A stretch of DNA of 64,000 nucleotides from Flavobacteriaceae bacterium (GCA_028279515.1 JANQNQ010000003.1:248001-312000); one strand, 5' to 3'. Shown: positions 19,693 through 29,427, counted from the stretch's first letter. The notes: generated from the sequence alone by a model not told the origin. Numbers and translations: made by a program.

Positions 19693-21741
19693 ATGTTACG
19701 ATCTTTACTTAAAAGATTCTTTGTCGTATTGTCACTTATTCAGTTGTCATGCACCAATCATGATATTCTTTCTGAAAAAGAAAGAAATTGGTTGGATGAA
19801 CACCCTAACTTAAAAGCTGCAGTAAACCCTACATATCCACCGTATCAATTTATCAATGAAGAAAATAATGTTGACGGCATCTTCGTTGGTTTTGTTCACC
19901 TCATTGAAGAAAAGTTAGATTATGAGTTCGACCAGGTCATTTATGATGATTGGTCAGAAGTGCTAAAGGATGCGAAGGAATATAAAGCCGATGTAATTCT
20001 GGAGATTCAAGAAACAGAAGATCGAAAAGCGTTTCTAAACTTTACACCACCCTTGGTCACTCATCCACATGTGCTCGTGTCCAAACAATATCAGGGAAAG
20101 AAAAGAAGTTTGCGTTCCTTTTATGGTCAAAAAGTTGGTGTGATCAAGGACTACGCCCTTCATGAATACCTAAGGACCGAACATCCAAACCTTGCGCTCG
20201 TTACAGTTCAAAATGATGCTGAAGGTTTCGAGAAATTGGGTAATGGTGAGGTCGATGCATACGCCTGTTTTCAGTCTGTGGCCAATTACTTCATCAATAA
20301 TAAGAACTATAAGAACATGGTCATTGTTGGCGAAGTCAACTACATCAATGCGCTTGGTATAGCATCGCGAAAAGATCAACAAATTCTAAGTAGGATTCTC
20401 AACAAGGCCGTTGCCAATATTTCAAGTCAAGAAAAAAAAGACATCTATAACAATTGGTCCTATACGCTTGTCAAACCCACTTACAAACAACTTAAATTTT
20501 GGGTGACATTGGCCTCTTTGGTGATAACCTTGCTGATTCTTACCCTGGCCATCAATGCCTACTTAAAACACCGTATCGACGTTCGTACCGCTCAATTGCG
20601 ATTCGCCAAGGAAAAGGCAGAAGAAAGCGATCGCCTTAAGACCGCCTTCATTCAAAATATTTCACACGAAGTTCGCACGCCCATCAACGGAATCATGGGC
20701 TTCTCGGATCTTCTGAACAATGCTGATCTTACAGAAGAAGAACGTTCAAAATATGCTCGAATCGTTAAAAATAGTGGGAATCAGTTGGTTCGTGTCATCG
20801 ATGACATTTTAGAGATCAGCAAGCTCGACACCAAGCAGATCAAGGTACACCCCGAAATAACAGACATTCCCGCCTTGATGTATGAACTATATTCCATCTA
20901 TGAAGTGAAGGTTCGTAATACCGCTGTTGATTTGCATCTTCACGAGCAAGGTGACGTGCCAAACACGGTGTTCATTGATAAGAGCAAACTGCGCAAGATC
21001 GTGAGCAATTTATTGGACAACGCAGTGAATTTCACAACAAAAGGCAGCATAGACCTTTCCTTTTCTGTAACCGGAAAGAAGCTCACAGTATCAGTAAAAG
21101 ATACAGGGAAAGGCATTCCAAAGAAAGAACTGCATTCCATTTTCGGACGTTTTAAGCAGTTGCACCAAGAAACGGCCATGATTTCCGGCGGATTGGGTCT
21201 GGGACTCTCGATCGCCAAAGAGAATGCAAAACTACTCGGTGGTAATATTTCGGTTTCTTCTGCGGAAGGTGAAGGCTCTGAATTCATCGTAACCGTTCCT
21301 TTTGGAAAGGTGAACACTTCAGAAACTTCGAAAAGTGATGCGCAACCAACGGAAGATGTAAAAAGCATAAAGACGCACAATGTACTCATTGCCGAAGACG
21401 GCGAAGTAAACTACCTCTATTTAAAAACAGTACTAGAGAAGATGCCGAATCTTTCCTTAAATATTCAGAGAGCAAAGAATGGGCAAGAGGCCGTAGATGC
21501 TTGCGTGGCCAACCCAAACATTGATCTAGTACTTATGGATATCAAAATGCCTATTATGAACGGGTATGAGGCCACAAAACGTATCAGAGCCATGCGTCCT
21601 TCACTCCCAATTGTGGCGCAAACGGCCTACACTACTGAAGAAGACAAACAGAAGGCCAAAAATGCGGGTTGCTTCGACTTTTTATCAAAACCCATTGACA
21701 CCGAAGAATTGAAGCCTATACTTTCCAAATACATCTCTTAG
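19693..21741 (+). CDS. Hybrid sensor histidine kinase with periplasmic solute-binding sensor domain
   Basis: I choose the ATG at 19693 (682 residues), because it gives a clean N-terminal hydrophobic segment; a TTG at 19648 would add 15 residues of unlike character. A family-3 solute-binding-like domain (about 25-260: AVNPTYPPYQFINEENNVDG) sits outside the membrane. A transmembrane helix follows at about 268-288. Then come HisKA with the phospho-acceptor H325 in FIQNISHEVRTPINGIMGF, HATPase_c (NLLDNAVNF, DTGKGIPK, GLGLGLSIAKENA) and a C-terminal receiver domain (VLMDIKMPIMNGYEATKRIR). The ligand is unknown; amino-acid-like solutes are typical of the sensor family. No DNA-binding partner lies next to it. 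Confidence 0.9.
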   Translation: MLRSLLKRFFVVLSLIQLSCTNHDILSEKERNWLDEHPNLKAAVNPTYPPYQFINEENNVDGIFVGFVHLIEEKLDYEFDQVIYDDWSEVLKDAKEYKADVILEIQETEDRKAFLNFTPPLVTHPHVLVSKQYQGKKRSLRSFYGQKVGVIKDYALHEYLRTEHPNLALVTVQNDAEGFEKLGNGEVDAYACFQSVANYFINNKNYKNMVIVGEVNYINALGIASRKDQQILSRILNKAVANISSQEKKDIYNNWSYTLVKPTYKQLKFWVTLASLVITLLILTLAINAYLKHRIDVRTAQLRFAKEKAEESDRLKTAFIQNISHEVRTPINGIMGFSDLLNNADLTEEERSKYARIVKNSGNQLVRVIDDILEISKLDTKQIKVHPEITDIPALMYELYSIYEVKVRNTAVDLHLHEQGDVPNTVFIDKSKLRKIVSNLLDNAVNFTTKGSIDLSFSVTGKKLTVSVKDTGKGIPKKELHSIFGRFKQLHQETAMISGGLGLGLSIAKENAKLLGGNISVSSAEGEGSEFIVTVPFGKVNTSETSKSDAQPTEDVKSIKTHNVLIAEDGEVNYLYLKTVLEKMPNLSLNIQRAKNGQEAVDACVANPNIDLVLMDIKMPIMNGYEATKRIRAMRPSLPIVAQTAYTTEEDKQKAKNAGCFDFLSKPIDTEELKPILSKYIS

Positions 21742-21899
21742 ATCATTTTTAGCAGTTTTTTTCACTTTCAATTAAACCTTTTGTAAAAACTAGGGTTTAG
21801 TATATAATGCAACGCAAACTTTTCGCAGTTTTTGCAACGCAAACTATTGACCAAACCACAAGATCATCGCTAACACTACGTCTAACCTAATCCATATTT

Positions 21900-23072
21900 A
21901 TGAGAAAATTCCTTGTCTTTTTGTTCGCAATTTTATTTTTGACCGCTTGTAGCGATGACACCACAATTACCAATTCGACGATAGAGGTCGAAGACGCTCA
22001 AAACACTATTGCAGACTACCTGAATCTTGACATCAGCAATTTACCAGACTATGAAAATCAGGATTATCCAGTGCATTATAACAATCAGGTGCTGAACAAC
22101 GATAATACTCCTGCCAATAATCCAGTGACCAATGAAGGAGCCACGCTAGGTCGTGTGTTATTCTTTGACAAAAACTTAAGCATCAACAATACAGTATCAT
22201 GCGCGAGTTGTCACCAACAGAATCTGGCCTTCACGGATCAAGTACGTTTTAGTGTTGGTTTTAATGGTGTGGATGTCACGGGAGCGCACTCGATGCGACT
22301 TCTCAATGCCAAGTTTTATGAAGGGATTAATTTCTTCTGGGACAAACGAGCTGCAACGCTCGAAGAGCAAACCACGCAACCCATACAAAATGAAGTCGAA
22401 ATGGGCTTTGATGCCGCCAACGGAGGCATGGAAGCACTGATTGAGAAACTCAACGAATTGCCCTACTACGCCCCGCTATTTGAAATGGCCTTTGGTGATG
22501 ACGCCATCACAGAGCAACGTATGCAATTTGCTATGGCACAATACATTCGTTGCATGGTATCAGTAGATAGCGAGTTCGATACGGCCTATGCGCAAAACTA
22601 TAACCCCGCTGCCCCAGACAATGGCATCAACGCAGATTTTCCACAGTTTACTGCACAAGAAAACCTCGGGAAATCGCTCTTTCTTGATCCACCACCACAA
22701 GGTGGTGTTGGTTGTGCCAGCTGTCATCAAGCCCCTACATTCGCATTGAATGACAATTCTTTGAGTAATGGGTTGGATGCTGGTGAAACTACGATTTTCA
22801 AATCACCTTCCTTGAAAAATGTGGCCACTTCTGCACATTTTATGCACGATGGTCGTTTTGATAGCTTAGAAGAAGTTGTAGAGCACTACAACAGTGGTAT
22901 ACAAGCAGGGCCCGCATTAGACAATCGTTTAAGGATGCCAGGTACCAACAACCCCATTCGACTCAATTTGACCGATGATGAGAAAGCGGCATTGGTTGCT
23001 TTCATGAATACCCTAACAGACACAAACATCACCACAGATAGTAAGTTCAACGATCCTTTTATTACAAATTAG
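21900..23072 (+). CDS. Di-heme cytochrome c peroxidase / MauG-family lipoprotein
   Basis: The lipoprotein signal ends at FLTAC (residue 17). Two c-type heme sites are present, CASCH at 101-105 and CASCH at 272-276, with family phrases LGRVLFFDKNLS, AFTDQVRFSVG and a distal FMHDGRFDSLEEVVEHYNSG. The 390-residue length and the order of the hemes fit bacterial cytochrome c peroxidases, which reduce hydrogen peroxide in the periplasm. MauG-like proteins share the fold, so oxidation of another substrate is possible. A strong terminator closes this single-gene unit. Confidence 0.92.
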   Translation: MRKFLVFLFAILFLTACSDDTTITNSTIEVEDAQNTIADYLNLDISNLPDYENQDYPVHYNNQVLNNDNTPANNPVTNEGATLGRVLFFDKNLSINNTVSCASCHQQNLAFTDQVRFSVGFNGVDVTGAHSMRLLNAKFYEGINFFWDKRAATLEEQTTQPIQNEVEMGFDAANGGMEALIEKLNELPYYAPLFEMAFGDDAITEQRMQFAMAQYIRCMVSVDSEFDTAYAQNYNPAAPDNGINADFPQFTAQENLGKSLFLDPPPQGGVGCASCHQAPTFALNDNSLSNGLDAGETTIFKSPSLKNVATSAHFMHDGRFDSLEEVVEHYNSGIQAGPALDNRLRMPGTNNPIRLNLTDDEKAALVAFMNTLTDTNITTDSKFNDPFITN

Positions 23073-23099
23073 GTTGATTAGGTTTTGAATAGTGGTTTG

Positions 23100-23136
23100 T
23101 GCCTCGTCAAATGTATTTTTGACGAGGCATTTTTTG
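23100..23136 (+). terminator. Strong intrinsic terminator
   Basis: Perfect 12-bp stem TGCCTCGTCAAA/TTTGACGAGGCA (23100-23111 with 23118-23129) followed by six T. Confidence 0.93.
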
Positions 23137-23224
23137 TCAATACAATGCATTGATAATGTGCATTATTTAGTCGATTGAGTTCTTTTTCTTAGCTTTAACC
23201 TATAACTAATCCTTATCTTGAATT

Positions 23225-23608
23225 ATGAAAACTAGATTTCACGACCTAGGCCTTGCCATTATGAGAATTGGCTTTTCTGGCCTACTACTTACTCACGGAA
23301 TCCCCAAATTGAAAACGCTTTTTAGCGGTAACATCGAATTTCCAGAAGTCATGGGAATGCCCGGAACGCTTACATTGATCTTAGCTGTTTTAGCAGAAGT
23401 ATTGGCTCCTGTTTTAATCATCATCGGATTGAAGACACGTCCAGCAGCGGCTTACGTCGCCTTGTTTATGTTTCTCGCAGCCTTTGTATTTCACGCAGAC
23501 GACCCATTCGGAAAGAAAGAGTTTCCGTTATTGTACTGTTTAGGTTTCCTAGGTATTGCACTGATTGGTGCCGGTAAATATGCTTTGGATAATTCCATGA
23601 GAAAGTAA
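23225..23608 (+). CDS. DoxX family membrane protein
   Basis: This 127-residue protein has four hydrophobic segments. The first carries the DoxX-type pattern GLAIMRIGFSGLLLTHGIPKL; the second and third read ILAVLAEVLAPVLIIIGLKTRPAA and YVALFMFLAAFVFHADDPF. DoxX-family proteins are small inner-membrane proteins, in some cases linked to thiosulfate:quinone oxidation or redox stress, but the role is usually unresolved. It is a single-gene unit between two terminators. Confidence 0.88.
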   Translation: MKTRFHDLGLAIMRIGFSGLLLTHGIPKLKTLFSGNIEFPEVMGMPGTLTLILAVLAEVLAPVLIIIGLKTRPAAAYVALFMFLAAFVFHADDPFGKKEFPLLYCLGFLGIALIGAGKYALDNSMRK

Positions 23609-23650
23609 TTGACCCTATTCGATATTAACACACATTGATATCATATCATC

Positions 23651-23683
23651 AGAATCCTCATTTTTGGGGATTCTGTCTTTTTT
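23651..23683 (+). terminator. Intrinsic terminator
   Basis: AGAATCC/GGATTCT stem (23651-23657 with 23668-23674) and a T-run at 23678-23683. Confidence 0.8.
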
Positions 23684-23727
23684 GTACACCATGATTACCT
23701 ACCTTTGGAAAGTCTATCAAAAACGCC

Positions 23728-25980
23728 ATGGATTTCGAGCACATTCTACAAACCTTTTACGGCATCCACAACCCAAAGACAAAGAAACTTGAGGGATATG
23801 ACAGCCTTAATTTTCATATAAGGTCAGATGCCTACAATGCCGTCTTAAAGATTCACGATAACGACGGTCAAACACAAGCGCTCTTAGATGCAGAACACAA
23901 GTTATTGCAGCGACTCTCAGCGATTGAAGGTCAAGAATTTCCAAAAGTATTTAAGACGAAGACCGGTGAATCAATGGTGTCAAATGAAGAAGGCACTTTT
24001 CGTATTCTCAGTTTTGTAGAAGGAGAGTTTTTAGCCGAAGTTTCGCACACCCCTTCCCTATTTCGTTCTTTCGGAAACTTCATCGGAAAAATGAACAAAG
24101 AACTACTGGGAGCTTTTGACCCTGTGATCGCGGCAAAGGTAACCCGATGGGACTTGCAGCATTGCTTGGTGAATCGGGAATATCTATCCTGTATTGCTGA
24201 TCCGATGGATCGCACGTTGGTCGATTATTTCTTTCTTCAGTTTGAAGAACACGTGCTTCCGAGGCAGTACGAACTTAGAAAAGGAATCATTCACAACGAT
24301 GCCAATGACTGGAATGTGCTTACCAAAGGCGGAAAGGTCTCTGGTATCATTGACTTTGGCGATATGTGTTATGCGCCCGTGATCAACGATCTGGCCATCG
24401 CCCTTACCTATGCCATGTTTGACAAGGAAGATCCGCTACAATGGGCTATTCCAATTGTGGAAGGTTTTCACGAAGCCTTTCCTCTAAAAGAAAGCGAACT
24501 TGATGTTTTGTACTACCTGATTGCCGGAAGGTTATGCACAAGCGTTTGCAATTCGGCGTATACCAAACAACAGAAACCTGATTCAGAATACATCACCGTA
24601 AGTGAAAAGTCGGCATGGAAATTATTGCATCAATGGATTGCCATCAATCCGTTGAAGGCCCAAGACACCTTTAGAAAAGCTTGCAGATACCCTTCTTCTG
24701 TTGAAAAGGACACATCTAAGTTGGCTAACAAACGTAACCAACATCTCAGTGCAGCCCTTTCCACTAGCTATGAACGCCCCATACCCATGATGCGATCTGC
24801 TTTGCAATACATGTACGATGCAGAGGGTAATACTTTTTTAGACGCCTATAACAATATTATGCAAGTGGGGCATTGTCATCCTTCAGTTGTCAGAGCTGGG
24901 CAAAAAGCCATGGCTACTTTGAATACCAACACCCGATACCTATACGACTCCCTAACATCATATGCTGAAAAACTCTTGGACAAGTTTCCTCCCTCACTAA
25001 ACAAAGTGTTCTTTGTGAATTCAGGAAGTGCCGCAAGTGATCTGGCCATACGATTGGCAAAGACGCACACCAACTTGCAAAAGGTGATGGTCATCGAACA
25101 TGGATACCATGGCAACACGCAAATGGGCATCAGCATCAGTCATTATAAGTACAATCATAAAGGCGGAAGCGGGCGTCAATCGAACACCCTGCAAACACCA
25201 CTTCCAGATACGTATAACGGACCGTATCGCACCGATGACGGTACCGCTGGAAAACAATATGCAAAGAAAGCCATTGTGCAAATTGATGAACACAAAGATC
25301 AAATTGCGGCCTTCATAGCTGAACCTATTGTAGGTTGTGGCGGACAAGTTCCGTTAGCCAAAGATTATTTGAAGGAAATATATCCAGTGATCCGAGCGCA
25401 AGGTGGCCTGTGTATTAGTGACGAAGTGCAAGTTGGCTTTGGGCGCTTGGGTGATCATTTTTGGGGATTTGAAATGCATGAGGTCGTCCCAGATATTGTC
25501 GTTCTCGGAAAACCCATGGGCAACGGACATCCCATAGGTGCCGTTGTAACGACAGAAGCTGTTGCCAAGTCCTTTGAAAACGGAATGGAATTCTTTAGCT
25601 CTTTCGGTGGCAACCCAGTGTCATGTGCTGTCGGAGAAGCCGTTTTAGACGTGATCGAAACAGAAGGGCTTCAGCAGGTTGCAAAAGAAGTTGGAAATTA
25701 TTTTATGGAAAAGCTACGACTACTGCAAAAGCAATACCCTGTCATTGGAGATGTTCGTGGTAGCGGTATGTTTATCGGTATCGAAATGGTTGACGAAGCA
25801 CAAACTCCTAACACAGCTTTGGCTTTTCTACTTAAAAACGAATTGAGAAATCGGCATATTCTTGTAAGCACCGATGGTCCACACGATAATGTGATCAAGA
25901 TAAAAGGTCCTTTGTACTTCAATAAAAAGAACGTAGATCATGTGATCGATCAGATGAATGATATACTGTCCAACACTTAA
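23728..25980 (+). CDS. Bifunctional APH-type kinase / class III PLP-dependent phospho-lyase-like fusion
   Basis: Residues 1-330 are an aminoglycoside-phosphotransferase/choline-kinase-like domain with the catalytic phrase [13 protein letters not shown] and metal-binding IIDFGDM. Residues 340-750 are a class III aminotransferase fold with PLP lysine K595 in [16 protein letters not shown], plus [10 protein letters not shown] and [14 protein letters not shown]. The class III part resembles the AGXT2L1/AGXT2L2 group, which are phospho-lyases acting on phosphoethanolamine or 5-phosphohydroxylysine, and the kinase resembles hydroxylysine kinase. A kinase followed by a lyase in one chain suggests phosphorylation of a hydroxy-amine and elimination of phosphate. 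Some bacterial relatives carry an M23 peptidase domain between the two; it is absent here. Confidence 0.85.
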   Translation: MDFEHILQTFYGIHNPKTKKLEGYDSLNFHIRSDAYNAVLKIHDNDGQTQALLDAEHKLLQRLSAIEGQEFPKVFKTKTGESMVSNEEGTFRILSFVEGEFLAEVSHTPSLFRSFGNFIGKMNKELLGAFDPVIAAKVTRWDLQHCLVNREYLSCIADPMDRTLVDYFFLQFEEHVLPRQYELRKGIIHNDANDWNVLTKGGKVSGIIDFGDMCYAPVINDLAIALTYAMFDKEDPLQWAIPIVEGFHEAFPLKESELDVLYYLIAGRLCTSVCNSAYTKQQKPDSEYITVSEKSAWKLLHQWIAINPLKAQDTFRKACRYPSSVEKDTSKLANKRNQHLSAALSTSYERPIPMMRSALQYMYDAEGNTFLDAYNNIMQVGHCHPSVVRAGQKAMATLNTNTRYLYDSLTSYAEKLLDKFPPSLNKVFFVNSGSAASDLAIRLAKTHTNLQKVMVIEHGYHGNTQMGISISHYKYNHKGGSGRQSNTLQTPLPDTYNGPYRTDDGTAGKQYAKKAIVQIDEHKDQIAAFIAEPIVGCGGQVPLAKDYLKEIYPVIRAQGGLCISDEVQVGFGRLGDHFWGFEMHEVVPDIVVLGKPMGNGHPIGAVVTTEAVAKSFENGMEFFSSFGGNPVSCAVGEAVLDVIETEGLQQVAKEVGNYFMEKLRLLQKQYPVIGDVRGSGMFIGIEMVDEAQTPNTALAFLLKNELRNRHILVSTDGPHDNVIKIKGPLYFNKKNVDHVIDQMNDILSNT

Positions 25981-26089
25981 AGGTTCTATCCCCGTATAAA
26001 TACCTGTTTTCATAAAGGGATATTTTCGCGCTTCCGTTTTCTAATAGTGCAAAATATCTTTAGGTCAATTAACACCAATCAAATTGATC

Positions 26090-27469
26090 ATGAAAACTCC
26101 TTACTCTTTTTTAGCGCTATGCATCAGCTTGTGTTTACTTTCGTGTAAAGAAACGACAAGTACTTCGGTAGTTGAAGATGCTACCTCTGGGGCTGCTCAA
26201 CCTATGGCAGCGTCAGTAGAAGATCGAATCGGATTTCCCGATTTTGGCTTTATGGAATCTCCTGAGACCTATCAAGGGAGGGTTTTTAAGCTAAGTGATG
26301 ACTTTCCGTATAAAAACCCAGGGCCAGACAAAGATGTTGAGGCCATATTATCTATTGACTTCAAAACAGATTGGGCCGCATATATGCAAGCTGTGAAAGA
26401 ATATGTTTTTGCTGGAAACGCATCCACAGATTATGAAAATTCTTTCTTTTTAGAAGATAACAAAATACGTGACTGGTACCATGTGCCATGGCAACATTGG
26501 GGGCCTAACGGTCGTGAAGGTTTTCACGGACTCACACAAGAGGGGCCCGTGGCAGCAAAGATGTTAGCTCCAACCCAAACATCTACTTCACACGCCTATG
26601 CCGTTGGCTTCTATAACGATTTGGGGGGCTATGCTATTGGAAAGGTCTGGAACAAACCAGAACCTAACTATTCTTTCTTTGAATTTGATGGCTTTCCCGA
26701 CGGAACAGTTGTGGCGAAACTTCTATATGTTCCGTTAGAAAGCAACGAAGTTCCCTATCTCGAAAATCCTGTGAGCTGGGATGCCTATATCTATAAATAC
26801 GACGTTACTGGCGTAAAAACGGATACGACCAGAGTTAAGCATCCTGTAAACTTGATTCAAATGGACATCATGGTCAAAGATCCGAGAGCAATCAGTACAG
26901 GTGGCTGGGTCTTCGGAACCTTTGTATACAATGGAGCACTTGGTAATGAGAACCGCTGGAACAACCTAATGCCTGTAGGTATTATGTGGGGTAACGACCC
27001 TACCAATAACAAATCGAGCTACAACCCCACTCCTACCGAAACGATCATCAATAAAACATTGACAGAGACCATTATCAACGATTCTAAAGATTTACCAGCC
27101 ATGCACTTGGGTTGGGCATCAAGACTCAACGGACCTGTTGACAACCCGTACTCTAGTTGTATGTCTTGTCACAGCACAGCGCAGTACCCTGTAGTCAGCA
27201 ATATCTTACCCATGTTCAATAATCCGAAAGTACCTATTCCTGAGGCTGGAACAGATGCTTCGTCCGAATGGATGCGTTGGTTTAGAAACGTGCCTTGTGA
27301 GACGCCTTTTGATAAAGGAAAGGCCACAAGCTTTGACTACAGCCTTCAATTGGTAAAAAGTGTACAGAATTATATTGAATACGCCTCAAATAATGAAAAG
27401 GGACTTTACAGCGAAGAATACTGGAGTAACGGACACAAGATCCGCCGTAATGCCTTAGTTTCTGAATAG
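26090..27469 (+). CDS. Mono-heme cytochrome c-like lipoprotein
   Basis: The start is the ATG at 26090; a TTG six bases earlier is in frame but less likely. The signal ends at CLLSC with Cys19, a good lipobox. Residues 40-340 are rich in aromatic residues (RDWYHVPWQHWGPNGREGFHGL, GGWVFGTFVYNG) and match no named domain that I can recall. A single CXXCH (C357, C360, H361, in YSSCMSCHSTAQYP) lies near the C-terminus, so one covalently bound heme is likely. A periplasmic electron-transfer or oxidoreductase role is inferred. The next gene lies beyond a terminator. Confidence 0.8.
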   Translation: MKTPYSFLALCISLCLLSCKETTSTSVVEDATSGAAQPMAASVEDRIGFPDFGFMESPETYQGRVFKLSDDFPYKNPGPDKDVEAILSIDFKTDWAAYMQAVKEYVFAGNASTDYENSFFLEDNKIRDWYHVPWQHWGPNGREGFHGLTQEGPVAAKMLAPTQTSTSHAYAVGFYNDLGGYAIGKVWNKPEPNYSFFEFDGFPDGTVVAKLLYVPLESNEVPYLENPVSWDAYIYKYDVTGVKTDTTRVKHPVNLIQMDIMVKDPRAISTGGWVFGTFVYNGALGNENRWNNLMPVGIMWGNDPTNNKSSYNPTPTETIINKTLTETIINDSKDLPAMHLGWASRLNGPVDNPYSSCMSCHSTAQYPVVSNILPMFNNPKVPIPEAGTDASSEWMRWFRNVPCETPFDKGKATSFDYSLQLVKSVQNYIEYASNNEKGLYSEEYWSNGHKIRRNALVSE

Positions 27470-27532
27470 TAGTGCTAATAAGGTTTAAAGTAGGTTATTA
27501 AAAATTAAATTTCACTAACATTTGGAAACGCT

Positions 27533-27575
27533 ACCCCTGCCGCAATCGAAGCAATTCGACGAAGCAGGGGTTTTT
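27533..27575 (+). terminator. Intrinsic terminator / possible leader attenuator upstream of the RIP-like gene
   Basis: The stem ACCCCTGC/GCAGGGGT (27533-27540 with 27564-27571) with a 23-base loop is followed by T-residues. It ends about 22 bases before the ATG at 27598. No room for a promoter remains between hairpin and gene, so transcripts reaching the gene must cross the hairpin or begin within it. Confidence 0.75.
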
Positions 27576-27597
27576 ATGCCAAACTAAATCATTGACA

Positions 27598-28305
27598 ATG
27601 AAAAAGAACGAAGAACTATTTAAGAAAATCTCAACGATCCATGGTGAACCACTAACCTTCTCCTTGGATCGCTCATTCGAAGAGGGTCTGAACAGTTTCA
27701 GAACACTCACCTCAAAACTCATCGACTATAACAAATGTACCTATCCGTCTGTGTACTTAAGCGATAAGGACTATGGCGGACTCACCATTCATTTTAGTGA
27801 TGACAAAGAACTGCGATTGGTAGTCAATTTCGAATTCTATTATGTCTACGGAATGTTTATCGATGATGACCTTTACGCCTTTAAAGGTGAAGCCTGCGAA
27901 GCATTGGTCGATTTTGGGTTCGAGCCTAAGGAAATCCCTTATGGTGATGCCTATTACGATATTGACGAAGGGCTCTCAAAGAAACAACTTGAAGACCTAA
28001 AGAATACCTCAGTGACTCTTACTCTACTCTATACGAGTCTTGGAATGGTCATTGACCCATCGGTAGGCTTTGATGAAAAGAGAGAAGCCTTGTTGATCGT
28101 ATTCTGGTCACTTGTTGAAGGAATTCGATTTGCGTACATCTCTAACACTATCAATGCATTACTTAATGGATATGAAGAGGAACGCACGTACAACGACTTC
28201 TACGAATTGGCCGAAACTTGGGCCGACCTTTGTGTAGCTGCAGCTAAGAAAGGTGTGTTAGACGACCGCATTGCAGTTTACGACCTGCATCGCCTAGAAA
28301 ATTAA
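27598..28305 (+). CDS. Ribosome-inactivating-protein (RIP) fold homologue, predicted rRNA N-glycosidase, cytosolic
   Basis: The ATG at 27598 gives 235 residues; an in-frame TTG two codons earlier is less likely. The chain matches the ricin A / Shiga toxin A fold over its length. YVYGMFIDDDLYAF aligns with the ricin segment around Tyr80 (Y82 here). YGDAYYD aligns with the Tyr123 segment (Y120). SLVEGIRFAYI aligns with the SEAARFQYI active site (E174, R177), and ELAETWADL with ENSWGRL (W208). Spacings Y120-E174 (54), E174-R177 (3) and R177-W208 (31) equal those I recall for ricin A. No signal peptide or cell-binding part is present, and no immunity gene is recognised nearby. Target and activity are inferred. 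It stands alone between two terminators. Confidence 0.8.
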   Translation: MKKNEELFKKISTIHGEPLTFSLDRSFEEGLNSFRTLTSKLIDYNKCTYPSVYLSDKDYGGLTIHFSDDKELRLVVNFEFYYVYGMFIDDDLYAFKGEACEALVDFGFEPKEIPYGDAYYDIDEGLSKKQLEDLKNTSVTLTLLYTSLGMVIDPSVGFDEKREALLIVFWSLVEGIRFAYISNTINALLNGYEEERTYNDFYELAETWADLCVAAAKKGVLDDRIAVYDLHRLEN

Positions 28306-28388
28306 CTTTGGCACGCGGTTTGATATATATTAGATGTCTAGATGTGAGGACATTAGCCTTTGCCAGTTAAAGAGAGTATCTGGATGAC

Positions 28389-28424
28389 AAAATCGATTGC
28401 CTATGAAGTCAGTCGATTTTTTTT
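28389..28424 (+). terminator. Intrinsic terminator after the RIP-like gene
   Basis: The stem AAAATCGATTG/CAGTCGATTTT (28389-28399 with 28410-28420, one wobble) runs into a T-tract. It reaches the stop codon of the convergent holA gene. Confidence 0.88.
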
Positions 28425-29427
28425 ATGCCATCACTTTGACCAACAATTCTTTGAGTAGATCTCCCTGCGGAACATTGCTTGCACCTACTCCTTTGCTCTT
28501 TACATCAGCTTCTCGTAGCACCGAAATCACGCGGCTTACCTTTTTCATTGGGTAGTTTTTGGCCGCCGTGCTATACTCACCTACAAAGTAAGGGTTGATT
28601 CGTAATGCACTTGCCACACTCTTAGGATTATGGTCGCGTAATCCATGGTATTGCAATAATTGAGAAAAGAAATTATAGAGTAAGGCTACGGTAACAACCA
28701 TGGGATTGTCCTTTGGGTTCTGAGCAAAGTAATTGATGATGCGTGTGGCCTTCATCACATCTCGCTCTCCTACCGCTTTTCGCAGCTCAAAATTGTTAAA
28801 GTCTTTACTGATTCCGATATTCTCTTCGATGATCTCTGGAGTGATCTGACTTCCTTCAGGAAGGATCAATTGAAGTTTCTGTAATTCGTTGTTGATCTTC
28901 CCGAGGTCAGTCCCCAAGAATTCAACCAGCATTTGAGCAGCTTTGGGTGCAATGCTGTATTTTTTTCCGTTAAGTACGCGGCGAATCCAGTCTGAGACCT
29001 GGTTTTCATACAGTTTTTTGCTTTCAAAAATGACGCCTGATTTGGTAACCGTTTTGTAGAGTTTCTTGCGCTTATCGATCTTTTTATACTTATAGCACAT
29101 GACCAAAACTGTTGTTGGTTGGGGATTTTCGGCATAGTCAGCCAGCTTCTCAATAGTTCGTGACAAATCCTGTGCTTCTTTCACGATCACCACCTGTCGC
29201 TCTGCCATCATAGGATAGCGCTTGGCGTTCGCCACTACATCATCAACCGTAACATCACGACCGTACAGCACCATTTGGTTAAACCCCTTTTCTTCTTCGG
29301 CCAATATATTGTCCTCGATAAAATCGGCGATCCTGTCAATATAGTACGGTTCTTCACCCATCAAAAAGTAAATGGGCTTGATCTGACCGTTTCTAATATC
29401 GGTCACTATGTGTTTTACTTCATCCAT
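28423..29427 (-). CDS. holA: DNA polymerase III, delta subunit
   Basis: HolA is the clamp-loader subunit that opens the beta clamp. The 334-residue length fits. Family phrases include YFLMGEEPYYIDRIADFIED near the N-terminus (the degenerate nucleotide-binding region), GRDVTVDDVVANAKRYPMMAERQVVIVKEAQDL, and a C-terminal collar domain (YNFFSQLLQYHGLRD, NPYFVGEYSTAAKNYPMKKVSRVI). It is divergent from the HsdR-N-like gene, with only 26 bases between the two start codons. Confidence 0.95.
   Translation of the reverse strand: MDEVKHIVTDIRNGQIKPIYFLMGEEPYYIDRIADFIEDNILAEEEKGFNQMVLYGRDVTVDDVVANAKRYPMMAERQVVIVKEAQDLSRTIEKLADYAENPQPTTVLVMCYKYKKIDKRKKLYKTVTKSGVIFESKKLYENQVSDWIRRVLNGKKYSIAPKAAQMLVEFLGTDLGKINNELQKLQLILPEGSQITPEIIEENIGISKDFNNFELRKAVGERDVMKATRIINYFAQNPKDNPMVVTVALLYNFFSQLLQYHGLRDHNPKSVASALRINPYFVGEYSTAAKNYPMKKVSRVISVLREADVKSKGVGASNVPQGDLLKELLVKVMA

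Noticed and set aside
23728-24700. Aminoglycoside resistance gene
   Set aside because: The APH-like domain is fused to a PLP enzyme, so a metabolic kinase is more likely.
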